This document shows, in pieces, positions 6,685 through 13,447 of a DNA stretch of 17,124 nucleotides; position 1 is the first letter of the stretch; each line of letters opens with the position of its first letter. The notes under the pieces are model-generated. The model saw only the letters and a program-made list of their open reading frames with translations. It did not search any database and had not been told where the DNA came from. Both the position numbers and the translations under genes were made by a program. Source of the stretch: CAZOMR01 sp964580655 (GTDB lineage Bacteria > RBG-13-61-14 > CAZOMR01). Where the stretch lies: positions 1 through 17,124 of the forward strand of contig CAZOMR010000040.1 of assembly GCA_964580655.1 (NCBI GenBank). Direction: 5' to 3'.

Positions 6685-8844
6685 TTATCTCTCCCACTCC
6701 AGTGTAACCGGCTTCTCCCTGAACTGGCACAAATCCAGTTTGAGAAAATTATTCTCGTAGCTGACCTTTGATGAAGCCAAGTCCTGGCCATTGACCCTGA
6801 TTCTCGCGGGCCTTGATTCCACATAAGCTCCGAAAATTCCGCCTTCCTCCAGGTCCAGCTTGAGCCTTCCTGGTTCCTGCTTCACATTCTTTACGGCTCT
6901 CGGGGAGATATATTTGTCAACAAGCCCGAAAAGCGCGATGCCATCATCAATCGGCACAATCATCTTCAGGTCAATACCCCACGATGGCAAACGGAGTTCC
7001 CGCCGGTCGGTCCTGTTCATCAATTCCATATCACCTGAGAAGTAATCATAGACCGCGAATCTCTGGCCCTTGATTCCCTCTATATCCTCGGGGCTAAAGT
7101 CCCCTCTCACAGGGAGGAACAGGTAGTTTACATTCCATGCCGCAAGTATTCCTGTTTTACCGACCTTTGCAAAAGCCTTGAGTGGCACCGGGCTCTTTCG
7201 CGGGTCTGAAGAAAACAGGCTGTCGCGGGTCGGAAGCGCGGGCTCGTCCACCCTCAGGATGCGGCCGTCGGAGAGGATCAGTGGCTGAAGCAGGTTGAAT
7301 TTTTCTTCGCCTGTTTTGTCCGTGCAATATACAGGCCCTCCGGAGATAGCCCTTGCCAGGAGGTGCATATCAGAGTGCTGGTCATGTGTCATAAACATGT
7401 CATAGTCGGGATAAGAGAGCTTACTGAACCACATTGCATTCATCACATTCCGGAGCACGTGCGCCCGAGGGTTATTGTAGAGTGCTGGCACATAGTCTCC
7501 GCTAGAGCGGCCTATGTTGGTCTTGCCCCAGTGATAGACCACATCAATGTTCATCTCCATGCAGTTGATCACATTATTTCCGAAGTATTGTTCCGCCGCG
7601 TTTTGCAGGTTCTGCTGTTGTCCGGCCATGGCCTCGGTGATGGGAATTCTGTCCCTGATCAACCTGCTCATGGTGCTCTGGTTGTCCACCTTTACGAAGT
7701 CAATCCCGGAGTCGCTGAGTAACTTGTAATAGTCGCGGTAGAATCTCTCGCCCCTGCCATCCTCTGGGTCCGGGATGGCGCCGGTTTCATCGTATGCGAA
7801 CAGGTTATCCGAGTAATTCCTTCCGAGCTGAGAGTCAATGGCCACACCGTCCCAGTAGCCCTGAAATGTATGCCATACCCCGACCCATGTTATTCCATGG
7901 CTCTCAATGTCCTTGACCAGTGCCTTTAGCCCGCCTGGAAATCGCATAGGGTCAGCCTCGAAATCAGTGAGATATATCGTGCTCTTTATATTCAGGCGAG
8001 ACCTGGGATTGTCCACGGACTGCCAGCCGTCATCCACGAGCATCCAGCGGACCGGAATCCCGGCCTTTTCAAAGGACACCGCGTGTTCCAGGATTTTGTC
8101 ATGCGTGATGTCCCGGTAATGCGCATTCCAGGAGCACCAGCCCAGGTATTTGAAAATCTCGGGAAAATCCTTGTCCTTTCTCAGCCTGCCCGAAGTGCCC
8201 ATTATCTGCATCGCATTTTCATACAAATCCTCCGTGAGCTTGTATGGATCAGAACCACGGCCTATCATGCAGATCGGAACATTTTTCGGCACAAAAGTAC
8301 TGTCATAGCTCTGTGAGATCACAACCAGGTCAGCTCCCCTGGTCTGGATCATTGCCCGCATTCCACCGCCCACAAGAGGAATCATTGCGCCGTATTGTCC
8401 ATCCGGATAGCGCCACAAAAGATACTGGGTTTCCTCCGGGATCCGCCTGATAGAGTTACGCCAGAAAGGCTCTGTCCAGAACTGCATCTGGACCCGGGCG
8501 CCTGTGACCGCGTTTGCTTGCGGGGGCTTCAGAACCAGGACAATGCCTTTCTCAGCCTGAAGAGGTGAATCACCTTCATAGATAATTTCAAAGGCAAATG
8601 TCCCTTGTTTCTCCGGGGATGTAACAAGTGAAACCTTGCCGCAGTCTTCACCCTGGATTATTTTCAACATTAAGGCCGGCTGGTCCCGAGGCCCTGATAA
8701 AGCCGCTTCATACACTCCGTGACAATCCTTCCCGTTGAGCTCCAGCCTCAAGCCATCAAGCCAGGCTCGCTCAAGAGAAGATGCATTTGCAAGAACGCTG
8801 AAAATAAGCACCACTGCGCCGACAAAAAAACCTTGATTCCTCAT
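6685..8844 (-). CDS. Secreted raffinose-synthase / alpha-galactosidase-like protein (GH36, Sip1 type)
   Basis: This 719-residue glycoside hydrolase carries a signal peptide at about 1-21 (cut near ANA-SS), so it acts outside the cytoplasm. The family is recognised from LGWCSWN (234-240), VDDGWQS (270-276), FVKVDNQS (383-390) with predicted nucleophile Asp387, RSSGDY (446-451) with predicted acid/base Asp450, PDYDMF (479-484), ARAISGGPVY (497-506) and PTRDSLF (538-544). These match the plant raffinose synthase / Sip1 branch of clan GH-D. Bacterial members are more likely alpha-galactosidases or related transglycosidases than true raffinose synthases. Length is near that of the family. The ATG has AAAGGAG about 9 nt upstream. 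It is a single gene, divergent from the phosphodiesterase, with no transporter or regulator beside it. The family is well supported; the substrate is unknown. Confidence 0.88.
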   Translation of the reverse strand: MRNQGFFVGAVVLIFSVLANASSLERAWLDGLRLELNGKDCHGVYEAALSGPRDQPALMLKIIQGEDCGKVSLVTSPEKQGTFAFEIIYEGDSPLQAEKGIVLVLKPPQANAVTGARVQMQFWTEPFWRNSIRRIPEETQYLLWRYPDGQYGAMIPLVGGGMRAMIQTRGADLVVISQSYDSTFVPKNVPICMIGRGSDPYKLTEDLYENAMQIMGTSGRLRKDKDFPEIFKYLGWCSWNAHYRDITHDKILEHAVSFEKAGIPVRWMLVDDGWQSVDNPRSRLNIKSTIYLTDFEADPMRFPGGLKALVKDIESHGITWVGVWHTFQGYWDGVAIDSQLGRNYSDNLFAYDETGAIPDPEDGRGERFYRDYYKLLSDSGIDFVKVDNQSTMSRLIRDRIPITEAMAGQQQNLQNAAEQYFGNNVINCMEMNIDVVYHWGKTNIGRSSGDYVPALYNNPRAHVLRNVMNAMWFSKLSYPDYDMFMTHDQHSDMHLLARAISGGPVYCTDKTGEEKFNLLQPLILSDGRILRVDEPALPTRDSLFSSDPRKSPVPLKAFAKVGKTGILAAWNVNYLFLPVRGDFSPEDIEGIKGQRFAVYDYFSGDMELMNRTDRRELRLPSWGIDLKMIVPIDDGIALFGLVDKYISPRAVKNVKQEPGRLKLDLEEGGIFGAYVESRPARIRVNGQDLASSKVSYENNFLKLDLCQFREKPVTLEWER

Positions 8845-8885
8845 CTTTATTACTCCTTTTTTTGCATTCCTGAATCTACTTGACT

Positions 8886-8915
8886 ATTCTCTGGATTTAA
8901 CCATGGGGTTGTCAA
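8886..8915 (-). promoter_or_regulatory. Candidate promoter for the GH36-like gene
   Basis: On the minus strand a perfect TTGACA (8915-8910) is followed after 18 bp by GAGAAT (8891-8886), which matches four of six positions of the -10 consensus. Transcription would begin near 8880, giving a leader of about 35 nt before the ATG at 8844. Confidence 0.4.
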
Positions 8916-8945
8916 GTGAGAACCAAACATCAAGCCCTTTCCAAA

Positions 8946-8974
8946 TTGACATTTTCTCGTTTCTGGGGCATGAT
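8946..8974 (+). promoter_or_regulatory. Candidate promoter for the phosphodiesterase gene
   Basis: A perfect TTGACA (8946-8951), a 17-bp spacer and CATGAT (8969-8974, four of six matches) form a plausible sigma70 promoter. The predicted start near 8981 leaves a very short leader with the Shine-Dalgarno site almost at its 5' end. Confidence 0.45.
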
Positions 8975-8983
8975 TTTTCTGAT

Positions 8984-8990
8984 AAGGAGG
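8984..8990 (+). promoter_or_regulatory. Shine-Dalgarno site that fixes the phosphodiesterase start
   Basis: AAGGAGG lies only 1 nt before the ATG at 8992 but 7 nt before the ATG at 8998. The second spacing is normal, so translation should begin at 8998. Confidence 0.8.
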
Positions 8991-8997
8991 GATGAGT

Positions 8998-9750
8998 ATG
9001 AGGAACTCGAGTCTGTTTTTCTTGTTTTTTATTCTGGCCGGCATTCCGGCACATGCAGAGCTATATCTTTCTGACCGGCCTCTCTGGATCGGGCATCGCG
9101 GTGCAAGGGCCTTGGAGGATGAGAATACCATGGAGTCCTTGAGAAGCGCGGTGGAACTGGGCGTGGACACGGTGGAGTTCGACATCCAGCAGACAAAAGA
9201 CGGGGTCTATGTTCTTATGCATGATGAAACCGTAGATCGGACCACGAATGGCACTGGCAAAGTCGCGGACATGACCCTTGCTGAATTCAAGAGCCTGCGG
9301 ACCACAAGCGGCTATACTCCGCCGAGCCTTGCCGAGACGCTGGACTATCTTGAGAGCACTGGTGTCTCCATCATCCTGGACATCAAGTGCACGCCGGAAG
9401 ACGAAGGCGAGGAGCTTTATAATATTATCAAGGCCCGCGGAATACTGGATCGCACAGTGTTCGAGTCCACCAAGCCGCGGTTCGCGGGTGCGATAGAAAA
9501 GCGCCACCCGGATGCTGAGACCGCTATATATCCTGCGGCCATGCCCCTGATGTTGCTTTATGCCCAGATGCATGACATTGACTGCGTGTCCTACATGTGG
9601 CAGTTCGCTCTTCCGGGCCAGGTATGGCTTGCGCACCAGCTCGGACACGATGTTGTTGTCTGGACAGTGAACAAGAAATGGCTGATCCGGTCTTTCACCC
9701 GGCGGAATGTGGACGGGATCATGACCGACGACCCCAACCTGTTCCATTAA
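8998..9750 (+). CDS. Secreted glycerophosphodiester phosphodiesterase
   Basis: This 250-residue enzyme should hydrolyse glycerophosphodiesters (deacylated phospholipids) to glycerol-3-phosphate and an alcohol. A signal peptide (1-20, ending AHA) places it in the periplasm or outside the cell. The GDPD signature is complete: HRGA (33-36), ENT (42-44), EFD (60-62) and HDE (75-77), which supply the catalytic histidines and metal ligands. LDIK (127-130) and a C-terminal VWTVN...DGIMTDDP region are also present. Its length is typical for bacterial GDPDs with a single catalytic domain. I place the start at 8998 rather than 8992 because of Shine-Dalgarno spacing. A separate promoter follows its stop, so it is probably transcribed on its own, with possible read-through into the sugar-nucleotide operon. 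Confidence 0.93.
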   Translation: MRNSSLFFLFFILAGIPAHAELYLSDRPLWIGHRGARALEDENTMESLRSAVELGVDTVEFDIQQTKDGVYVLMHDETVDRTTNGTGKVADMTLAEFKSLRTTSGYTPPSLAETLDYLESTGVSIILDIKCTPEDEGEELYNIIKARGILDRTVFESTKPRFAGAIEKRHPDAETAIYPAAMPLMLLYAQMHDIDCVSYMWQFALPGQVWLAHQLGHDVVVWTVNKKWLIRSFTRRNVDGIMTDDPNLFH

Positions 9751-9772
9751 TAATTAATCTCCGCAAGAACAC

Positions 9773-9801
9773 TTGACGACAAGCTATTGTCCAATTACAA
9801 T
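9773..9801 (+). promoter_or_regulatory. Promoter of the retropepsin-rml-ugd operon
   Basis: TTGACG (9773-9778), a 17-bp spacer and TACAAT (9796-9801) match five of six positions in each box, the best promoter in the window. The A/T-rich ATTAATAATTAAT stretch at 9746-9758 lies upstream and could act as part of an UP element. Transcription would begin near 9808. This rules out the TTG at 9787 as the start of the first gene and supports the ATG at 9823. Confidence 0.7.
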
Positions 9802-9822
9802 AGACTCATAAAGGGGGATAGA

Positions 9823-10248
9823 ATGGCCGTAATCCAGAAGGCCATCCGGCTGGAAGGCATAAAGAGGACCGAGGATGCGGATGCGGTATTTGATTCCGGA
9901 GCAACATATTCCTGCATTCAACCGGAGCTTGCTGAAAGCCTGGATGTAGTCCAGACACTTCCTCAGTCCATGGAGTTCTCAACGGCAGAAAAAGGCGGAA
10001 GGCTTATCTCCACCCATCGGGTAGTGCTGAATTTTTATATTGATGGCCTGAGATTTTCCGATGAATTCATGGTCATTCCTGATCTTTCCGAACCGGTCAT
10101 TATCGGTGCGGCAACCCTTCAAAAGTGGCGGATGAAACTTTACTTTGAGCATGATGAGGTCGTCATTGATCCACGCGTGACGCAACTCCGTCTGCTTTTT
10201 CAGAAGCCGGCGGAAGCCAGGCCATTATGGGAAAGGGGAATGCCTTGA
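9823..10248 (+). CDS. Small retropepsin-like aspartic protease domain protein
   Basis: This 141-residue protein has the marks of a single clan AA aspartic protease domain. They are a VFDSGATYS motif (22-30) with candidate catalytic Asp24, and a second conserved PVIIGAATLQKW segment (91-102) like the ILG/IIG...L motif that packs beside the active site in retropepsins. Being half the size of pepsin, it would need to dimerise to be active. There is no signal peptide or membrane helix, so it is probably cytoplasmic. The ATG at 9823 has AAGGGGG 5 nt upstream and lies just after the promoter. Its stop overlaps the TTG start of rmlA (TTGA), so the two are probably translationally coupled. The substrate is unknown, and a non-proteolytic role is possible. 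The fold assignment is good; the function is inference. Confidence 0.78.
   Translation: MAVIQKAIRLEGIKRTEDADAVFDSGATYSCIQPELAESLDVVQTLPQSMEFSTAEKGGRLISTHRVVLNFYIDGLRFSDEFMVIPDLSEPVIIGAATLQKWRMKLYFEHDEVVIDPRVTQLRLLFQKPAEARPLWERGMP
10232..10238 (+). promoter_or_regulatory. Shine-Dalgarno site that decides the rmlA start
   Basis: AAAGGGG lies 6 nt before the TTG at 10245. The upstream ATG at 10227 has no comparable site, and the TTG gives the usual family N-terminus MKGLILSGG. Confidence 0.7.
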
Positions 10249-11327
10249 AGGGTTTGATTCTAAGCGGTGGCAAGGGGGTTCGCCTGAGACCGATCACTCA
10301 TACCAGTGCGAAGCAGTTGATCCCGGTGGCGAATAAGCCGGTGCTATTCTACGGGATAGAAACTCTCCGCGACTGCGGCATAAAAAACATCGGCATCGTG
10401 GTCGGCGACACTCACGAGGAGATAAAGGCCGCTGTGGGGGATGGCCGGAGGTTCGGCGTCAAGATAACCTACATTTTTCAGGAAGCGCCTCTGGGTCTGG
10501 CTCATGCAGTGCTTGTCTCTGAAGATTTCCTAAAGAAAGAGCCTTTCATCATGTACCTCGGGGACAACCTTCTCAAAAGCGGCATCCATTCCCTTGTCAG
10601 GGAATTTCGGAAAGTCAAGACCAACTCGCAGATTCTTCTTGCGCATGTGCCTGATCCGAGCCAGTTCGGGGTGGCTGAACTCAAGTCATCCGGGTCCGGA
10701 CGAGGCGATAAGGTGGTCAAGCTAACTGAAAAGCCGAAGCGGCCCAGGAGCGACCTGGCGCTGGTCGGGGTTTACATGTTTGACCACAATATCTTCAAGG
10801 CCGCAAAGGCCATCAAGCCAAGCAGGCGGGGCGAGCTTGAGATCACCGATGCTATCCAGTGGCTGATTGATAATGGCTATACCGTGAGGTCTCATATTGT
10901 GGACGGCTGGTGGAAGGACACGGGCCATGTGGATGACCTGCTTGAGGCCAACCGCATGATCCTTGATACCCTGGAAACCAGGATCGAGGGCCATGTGGAT
11001 AAAGAATCCCGGGTAGAGTTCAAGGTCGTAATTGACAAGGGCGCAAAGATAACTCGCAGTCTGATAAGGGGCCCGGCAATAATCGGGCCAAAGACCGTGA
11101 TCAAGGACTCCTACATCGGACCATTCACATCCATTAACCGGGAATGCACCATAGAGCATTCCGAGATCGAGCACAGCATCATCCTTGAGGGAAGTCGGAT
11201 TACAGGGATGCCCCGGCGCATCGAGGACAGCCTTCTTGGCCGATTCGTGGAAATCCGGTGTTCCCGAAAGCGGCCTAAGGCACTGCGCTTCGTAGTCGGC
11301 GACTCATCAGAGGTAAATTTGATATGA
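10245..11327 (+). CDS. rmlA: Glucose-1-phosphate thymidylyltransferase, long form
   Basis: This enzyme makes dTDP-glucose from dTTP and glucose-1-phosphate, the first step towards dTDP-deoxysugars. From the TTG start it has 360 residues. The nucleotidyltransferase domain shows the signature GGKGVRLRP (8-16), LGLAHA (83-88), YLGDN (104-108), LTEKP (160-164), GELEITDA (196-203) and WWKDTG (222-227). The C-terminal part (about 245-360) reads like a left-handed beta-helix with imperfect hexapeptides, which marks the long RmlA/StrD type rather than the 290-residue enterobacterial type. The start overlaps the preceding stop by 4 nt (TTGA), and the gene ends in a 4-nt ATGA overlap with the epimerase gene. 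An ATG at 10227 would add six residues. The nucleotide could be UTP in some relatives, but the rmlB and rmlC neighbours favour dTTP. Confidence 0.93.
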   Translation: MKGLILSGGKGVRLRPITHTSAKQLIPVANKPVLFYGIETLRDCGIKNIGIVVGDTHEEIKAAVGDGRRFGVKITYIFQEAPLGLAHAVLVSEDFLKKEPFIMYLGDNLLKSGIHSLVREFRKVKTNSQILLAHVPDPSQFGVAELKSSGSGRGDKVVKLTEKPKRPRSDLALVGVYMFDHNIFKAAKAIKPSRRGELEITDAIQWLIDNGYTVRSHIVDGWWKDTGHVDDLLEANRMILDTLETRIEGHVDKESRVEFKVVIDKGAKITRSLIRGPAIIGPKTVIKDSYIGPFTSINRECTIEHSEIEHSIILEGSRITGMPRRIEDSLLGRFVEIRCSRKRPKALRFVVGDSSEVNLI

Positions 11328-11800
11328 AAGGAAACAAGAAAAAAATGATTGACGGAGTTATTACAAAGAAGCTCAAGGTTATCCCGGATGAGCGGGGCCG
11401 GCTAATGGAGATACTGCGTGCTGATGATGACTTTTTCGAGAAATTCGGACAGGTGTATATGACCACTGCATATCCCGGGGTTGTCAAGGCGTGGCATTAT
11501 CATGAGGATCAGACCGATCACTTCACAGTTATCAAGGGCATGGCCAAGGTGGTGCTCTATGATGCGAGAGATGGCTCTCCCACACACAGCGAGGTCAATG
11601 AATTCTTTATGGGCGAGCATAACCCTATCCTGGTTCGCATCCCCAAAGGCGTATACCACGGCTTCAAGTGCATAAGCGAGACCGAATGTATAATAGTTAA
11701 TGTCCCTGACAAGACATACAACTACCAAAATCCGGATGAGCACCGTGCACCGCTGGATGATCCCAACATAGCTTATGACTGGGCAAGAAAGGATGGCTGA
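11324..11800 (+). CDS. rmlC: dTDP-4-dehydrorhamnose 3,5-epimerase-like cupin (RmlC family)
   Basis: This cytoplasmic cupin should epimerise dTDP-4-keto-6-deoxyglucose at C3 and/or C5. Motifs are DERGRL (22-27), KAWHYHEDQTD (55-65) with His58 in the place of the catalytic histidine, and GVYHGF (109-114). A Tyr-containing segment (130-136) is followed by DDPNIAYDW (145-153), close to the DDPxxxIxW ending of the family. At 158 residues it is shorter than classical RmlC (about 180), so a 3-epimerase or 5-epimerase of another deoxysugar route is possible. Its ATG overlaps the rmlA stop by 4 nt. A second Met at residue 8 could also serve as start. Neighbouring rmlA and rmlB support the role. Confidence 0.85.
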   Translation: MKGNKKKMIDGVITKKLKVIPDERGRLMEILRADDDFFEKFGQVYMTTAYPGVVKAWHYHEDQTDHFTVIKGMAKVVLYDARDGSPTHSEVNEFFMGEHNPILVRIPKGVYHGFKCISETECIIVNVPDKTYNYQNPDEHRAPLDDPNIAYDWARKDG

Positions 11801-11827
11801 TTCTCCATTCCTGCGAGGAAGGGAACA

Positions 11828-12862
11828 TTGAAGATTCTCGTTACCGGCGGCGCTGGCTTTATCGGGTCTAATTTCATCCGGCTTGTGCTTCGCGAAGGCC
11901 CGTCTTATGAGGTAGTCAACCTTGATGCGCTAACCTATGCGGGGAACCTTGAGAACCTGAAGGATATTGAAGCCAATCCGCGCTACCAGTTCGTCAGGGG
12001 CGACATCCGGGATTCATCTCTTGTGAATGAGCTTATGGAAAAAGGCATTGAGGCCGTAGTCAACTTTGCGGCAGAAAGCCATGTTGACAGAAGCATTGAC
12101 GACCCGGAGAACTTTCTCCAGACAAATATCATGGGCACTGCGGTGCTACTTGAAGCGGCACGGCGGCACGAGATCAAGTGCTTTCTCCAGGTCGGCACAG
12201 ACGAGGTCTACGGGTCACTCGGGCCGGAAGAGGTCTCAAGAGAGGATTCACCGCTCAAGCCCAACTCGCCCTACTCCGCAAGCAAGGCCGCGGCTGACCT
12301 GCTTGCCCGGGCCTACTTCAAGACCTTTGGTCTGCCGGTTGTCATCACGCGCTCATCCAATAACTACGGGCCCTTTCAGTTCCCTGAAAAGCTTATCCCG
12401 CTTTTTATCACGAACGCCCTGGAGGATAGGCCCCTTCCTTTATATGGTGATGGCCTTAACCGCCGGGATTGGATTCATACGGAGGACAACTGCCGGGGCA
12501 TATTGCTCTGTCTGGAAGAGGGTCGGCCCGGGGAGATTTATAACATCGGCGGGGACAACGAGAGAACAAACCTGGAAATCACGGAGACTATCCTCGATCT
12601 GCTTAAAAAGCCGAAGAGCCTTATCCGGTTTGTGAAAGACCGGCCCGGTCATGACCGGCGGTATGCCCTGGATTCATCCAGGATTCAAAACGAGCTTGGT
12701 TTCGAGCCGGAACAAGATTTTGCCAGAGGCATAGGGGATACAATTGAATGGTATAAAAAGAACCGGGACTGGTGGCTGAGGATCAAATCCGGTGAATACC
12801 GGGACTACTATGATAAGATGTATTCAGAGCGCATCCGGGATGGGGGGATGCTGAAAAAATGA
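11828..12862 (+). CDS. rmlB: dTDP-glucose 4,6-dehydratase
   Basis: This NAD-dependent short-chain dehydrogenase of the extended type converts dTDP-glucose to dTDP-4-keto-6-deoxyglucose. It has the Rossmann motif GGAGFIGS (7-14), the NLDALTYAGN segment (31-40), the catalytic triplet Thr124-Asp125-Glu126 in GTDEVYG, and YSASK with Tyr149 and Lys153. NNYGP and a C-terminal RRYALDSS region are also typical. At 344 residues it has normal length. Translation begins at a TTG with a purine-rich GAGGAAGGG site just upstream, and the residues from this start give the family N-terminus MKILVTGG. It lies 27 nt after the epimerase gene and 13 nt before the zinc-finger gene. Confidence 0.95.
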   Translation: MKILVTGGAGFIGSNFIRLVLREGPSYEVVNLDALTYAGNLENLKDIEANPRYQFVRGDIRDSSLVNELMEKGIEAVVNFAAESHVDRSIDDPENFLQTNIMGTAVLLEAARRHEIKCFLQVGTDEVYGSLGPEEVSREDSPLKPNSPYSASKAAADLLARAYFKTFGLPVVITRSSNNYGPFQFPEKLIPLFITNALEDRPLPLYGDGLNRRDWIHTEDNCRGILLCLEEGRPGEIYNIGGDNERTNLEITETILDLLKKPKSLIRFVKDRPGHDRRYALDSSRIQNELGFEPEQDFARGIGDTIEWYKKNRDWWLRIKSGEYRDYYDKMYSERIRDGGMLKK

Positions 12863-12875
12863 CAGGGGTTAAGAT

Positions 12876-13433
12876 ATGAGGGGGCGGCATGTTTGCGCAT
12901 TTTGTGGCCGGGATCAAAGCGAGGCCAGGAGGCTTTTCCCCGGGCCACTGCTTTACATCTGCGATGCTTGCGTTGACCGGATGAGCGCCCTGCTCGATGG
13001 CCGCGAGGCAGAGCTAGAGACAAAGGCACGCGAGGAGTTGGAGCGCGCGGTGCAGAATAGCTTCAAGCAAATAGTCGCAAGCCTGGACCTCGGCCCCTTG
13101 AATGAGAAATATCAGCGTTTGATCAAGGTGAAGTTCAAGGAGGAAGGGCCGGATGGGCCTCTTTTCGAGGATGTATTTGACGAGTTCAAACGGGGCGTGG
13201 AAGATGTTATTCCGGCGGATGACTACCGGAGCAGGTACGACCTGGGCATCGCGTACCACGAGATGAACCTTGAGCAGGACGCCTTCAGGGAGCTATCATC
13301 CAGTCTGCGCCATGCGCTTCAAAAAAGCGATTACGAGATGGCCAAGGAGATAATGAGCGCGCTTTTATATCTCGCCACATCGCCGGAAAGAGTCATGGAA
13401 TCTATCCGGAACACCTTCCAGCAGTTGGGCTGA
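12876..13433 (+). CDS. Small protein with ClpX-type zinc finger and TPR-like tail
   Basis: Residues 7-32 match the C4 zinc-binding domain of ClpX: Cys7 and Cys10 in CAFCGRDQ, then Cys29 and Cys32 in YICDACV, with the intervening FPGP as in ClpX. The AAA+ ATPase that follows in ClpX is absent. Residues 45-110 are charged and probably helical, and about 116-150 (DLGIAYHEMNLEQDAF region) resemble one TPR hairpin followed by more helix. In ClpX this zinc domain dimerises and binds substrates and adaptors, so this protein may be an adaptor or scaffold; that is inference. The ATG has AGGGG about 8 nt upstream. It sits 13 nt after rmlB and 14 nt before ugd, so it is firmly inside the sugar-nucleotide operon. 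I do not recognise a named family for the whole protein. Confidence 0.82.
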   Translation: MRGRHVCAFCGRDQSEARRLFPGPLLYICDACVDRMSALLDGREAELETKAREELERAVQNSFKQIVASLDLGPLNEKYQRLIKVKFKEEGPDGPLFEDVFDEFKRGVEDVIPADDYRSRYDLGIAYHEMNLEQDAFRELSSSLRHALQKSDYEMAKEIMSALLYLATSPERVMESIRNTFQQLG

Positions 13434-13447
13434 GAACGGAGTTAGAC

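Noticed and set aside
9061..9747. 228-codon open frame opposite the phosphodiesterase gene
   Set aside because: The plus strand carries the full GDPD signature, and the opposite frame has no domain that I recognise.
12066..12635. 189-codon open frame on the plus strand inside rmlB
   Set aside because: It is the +2 frame of a well-conserved dehydratase; its Arg/Ser-rich composition is typical of an off-frame reading.
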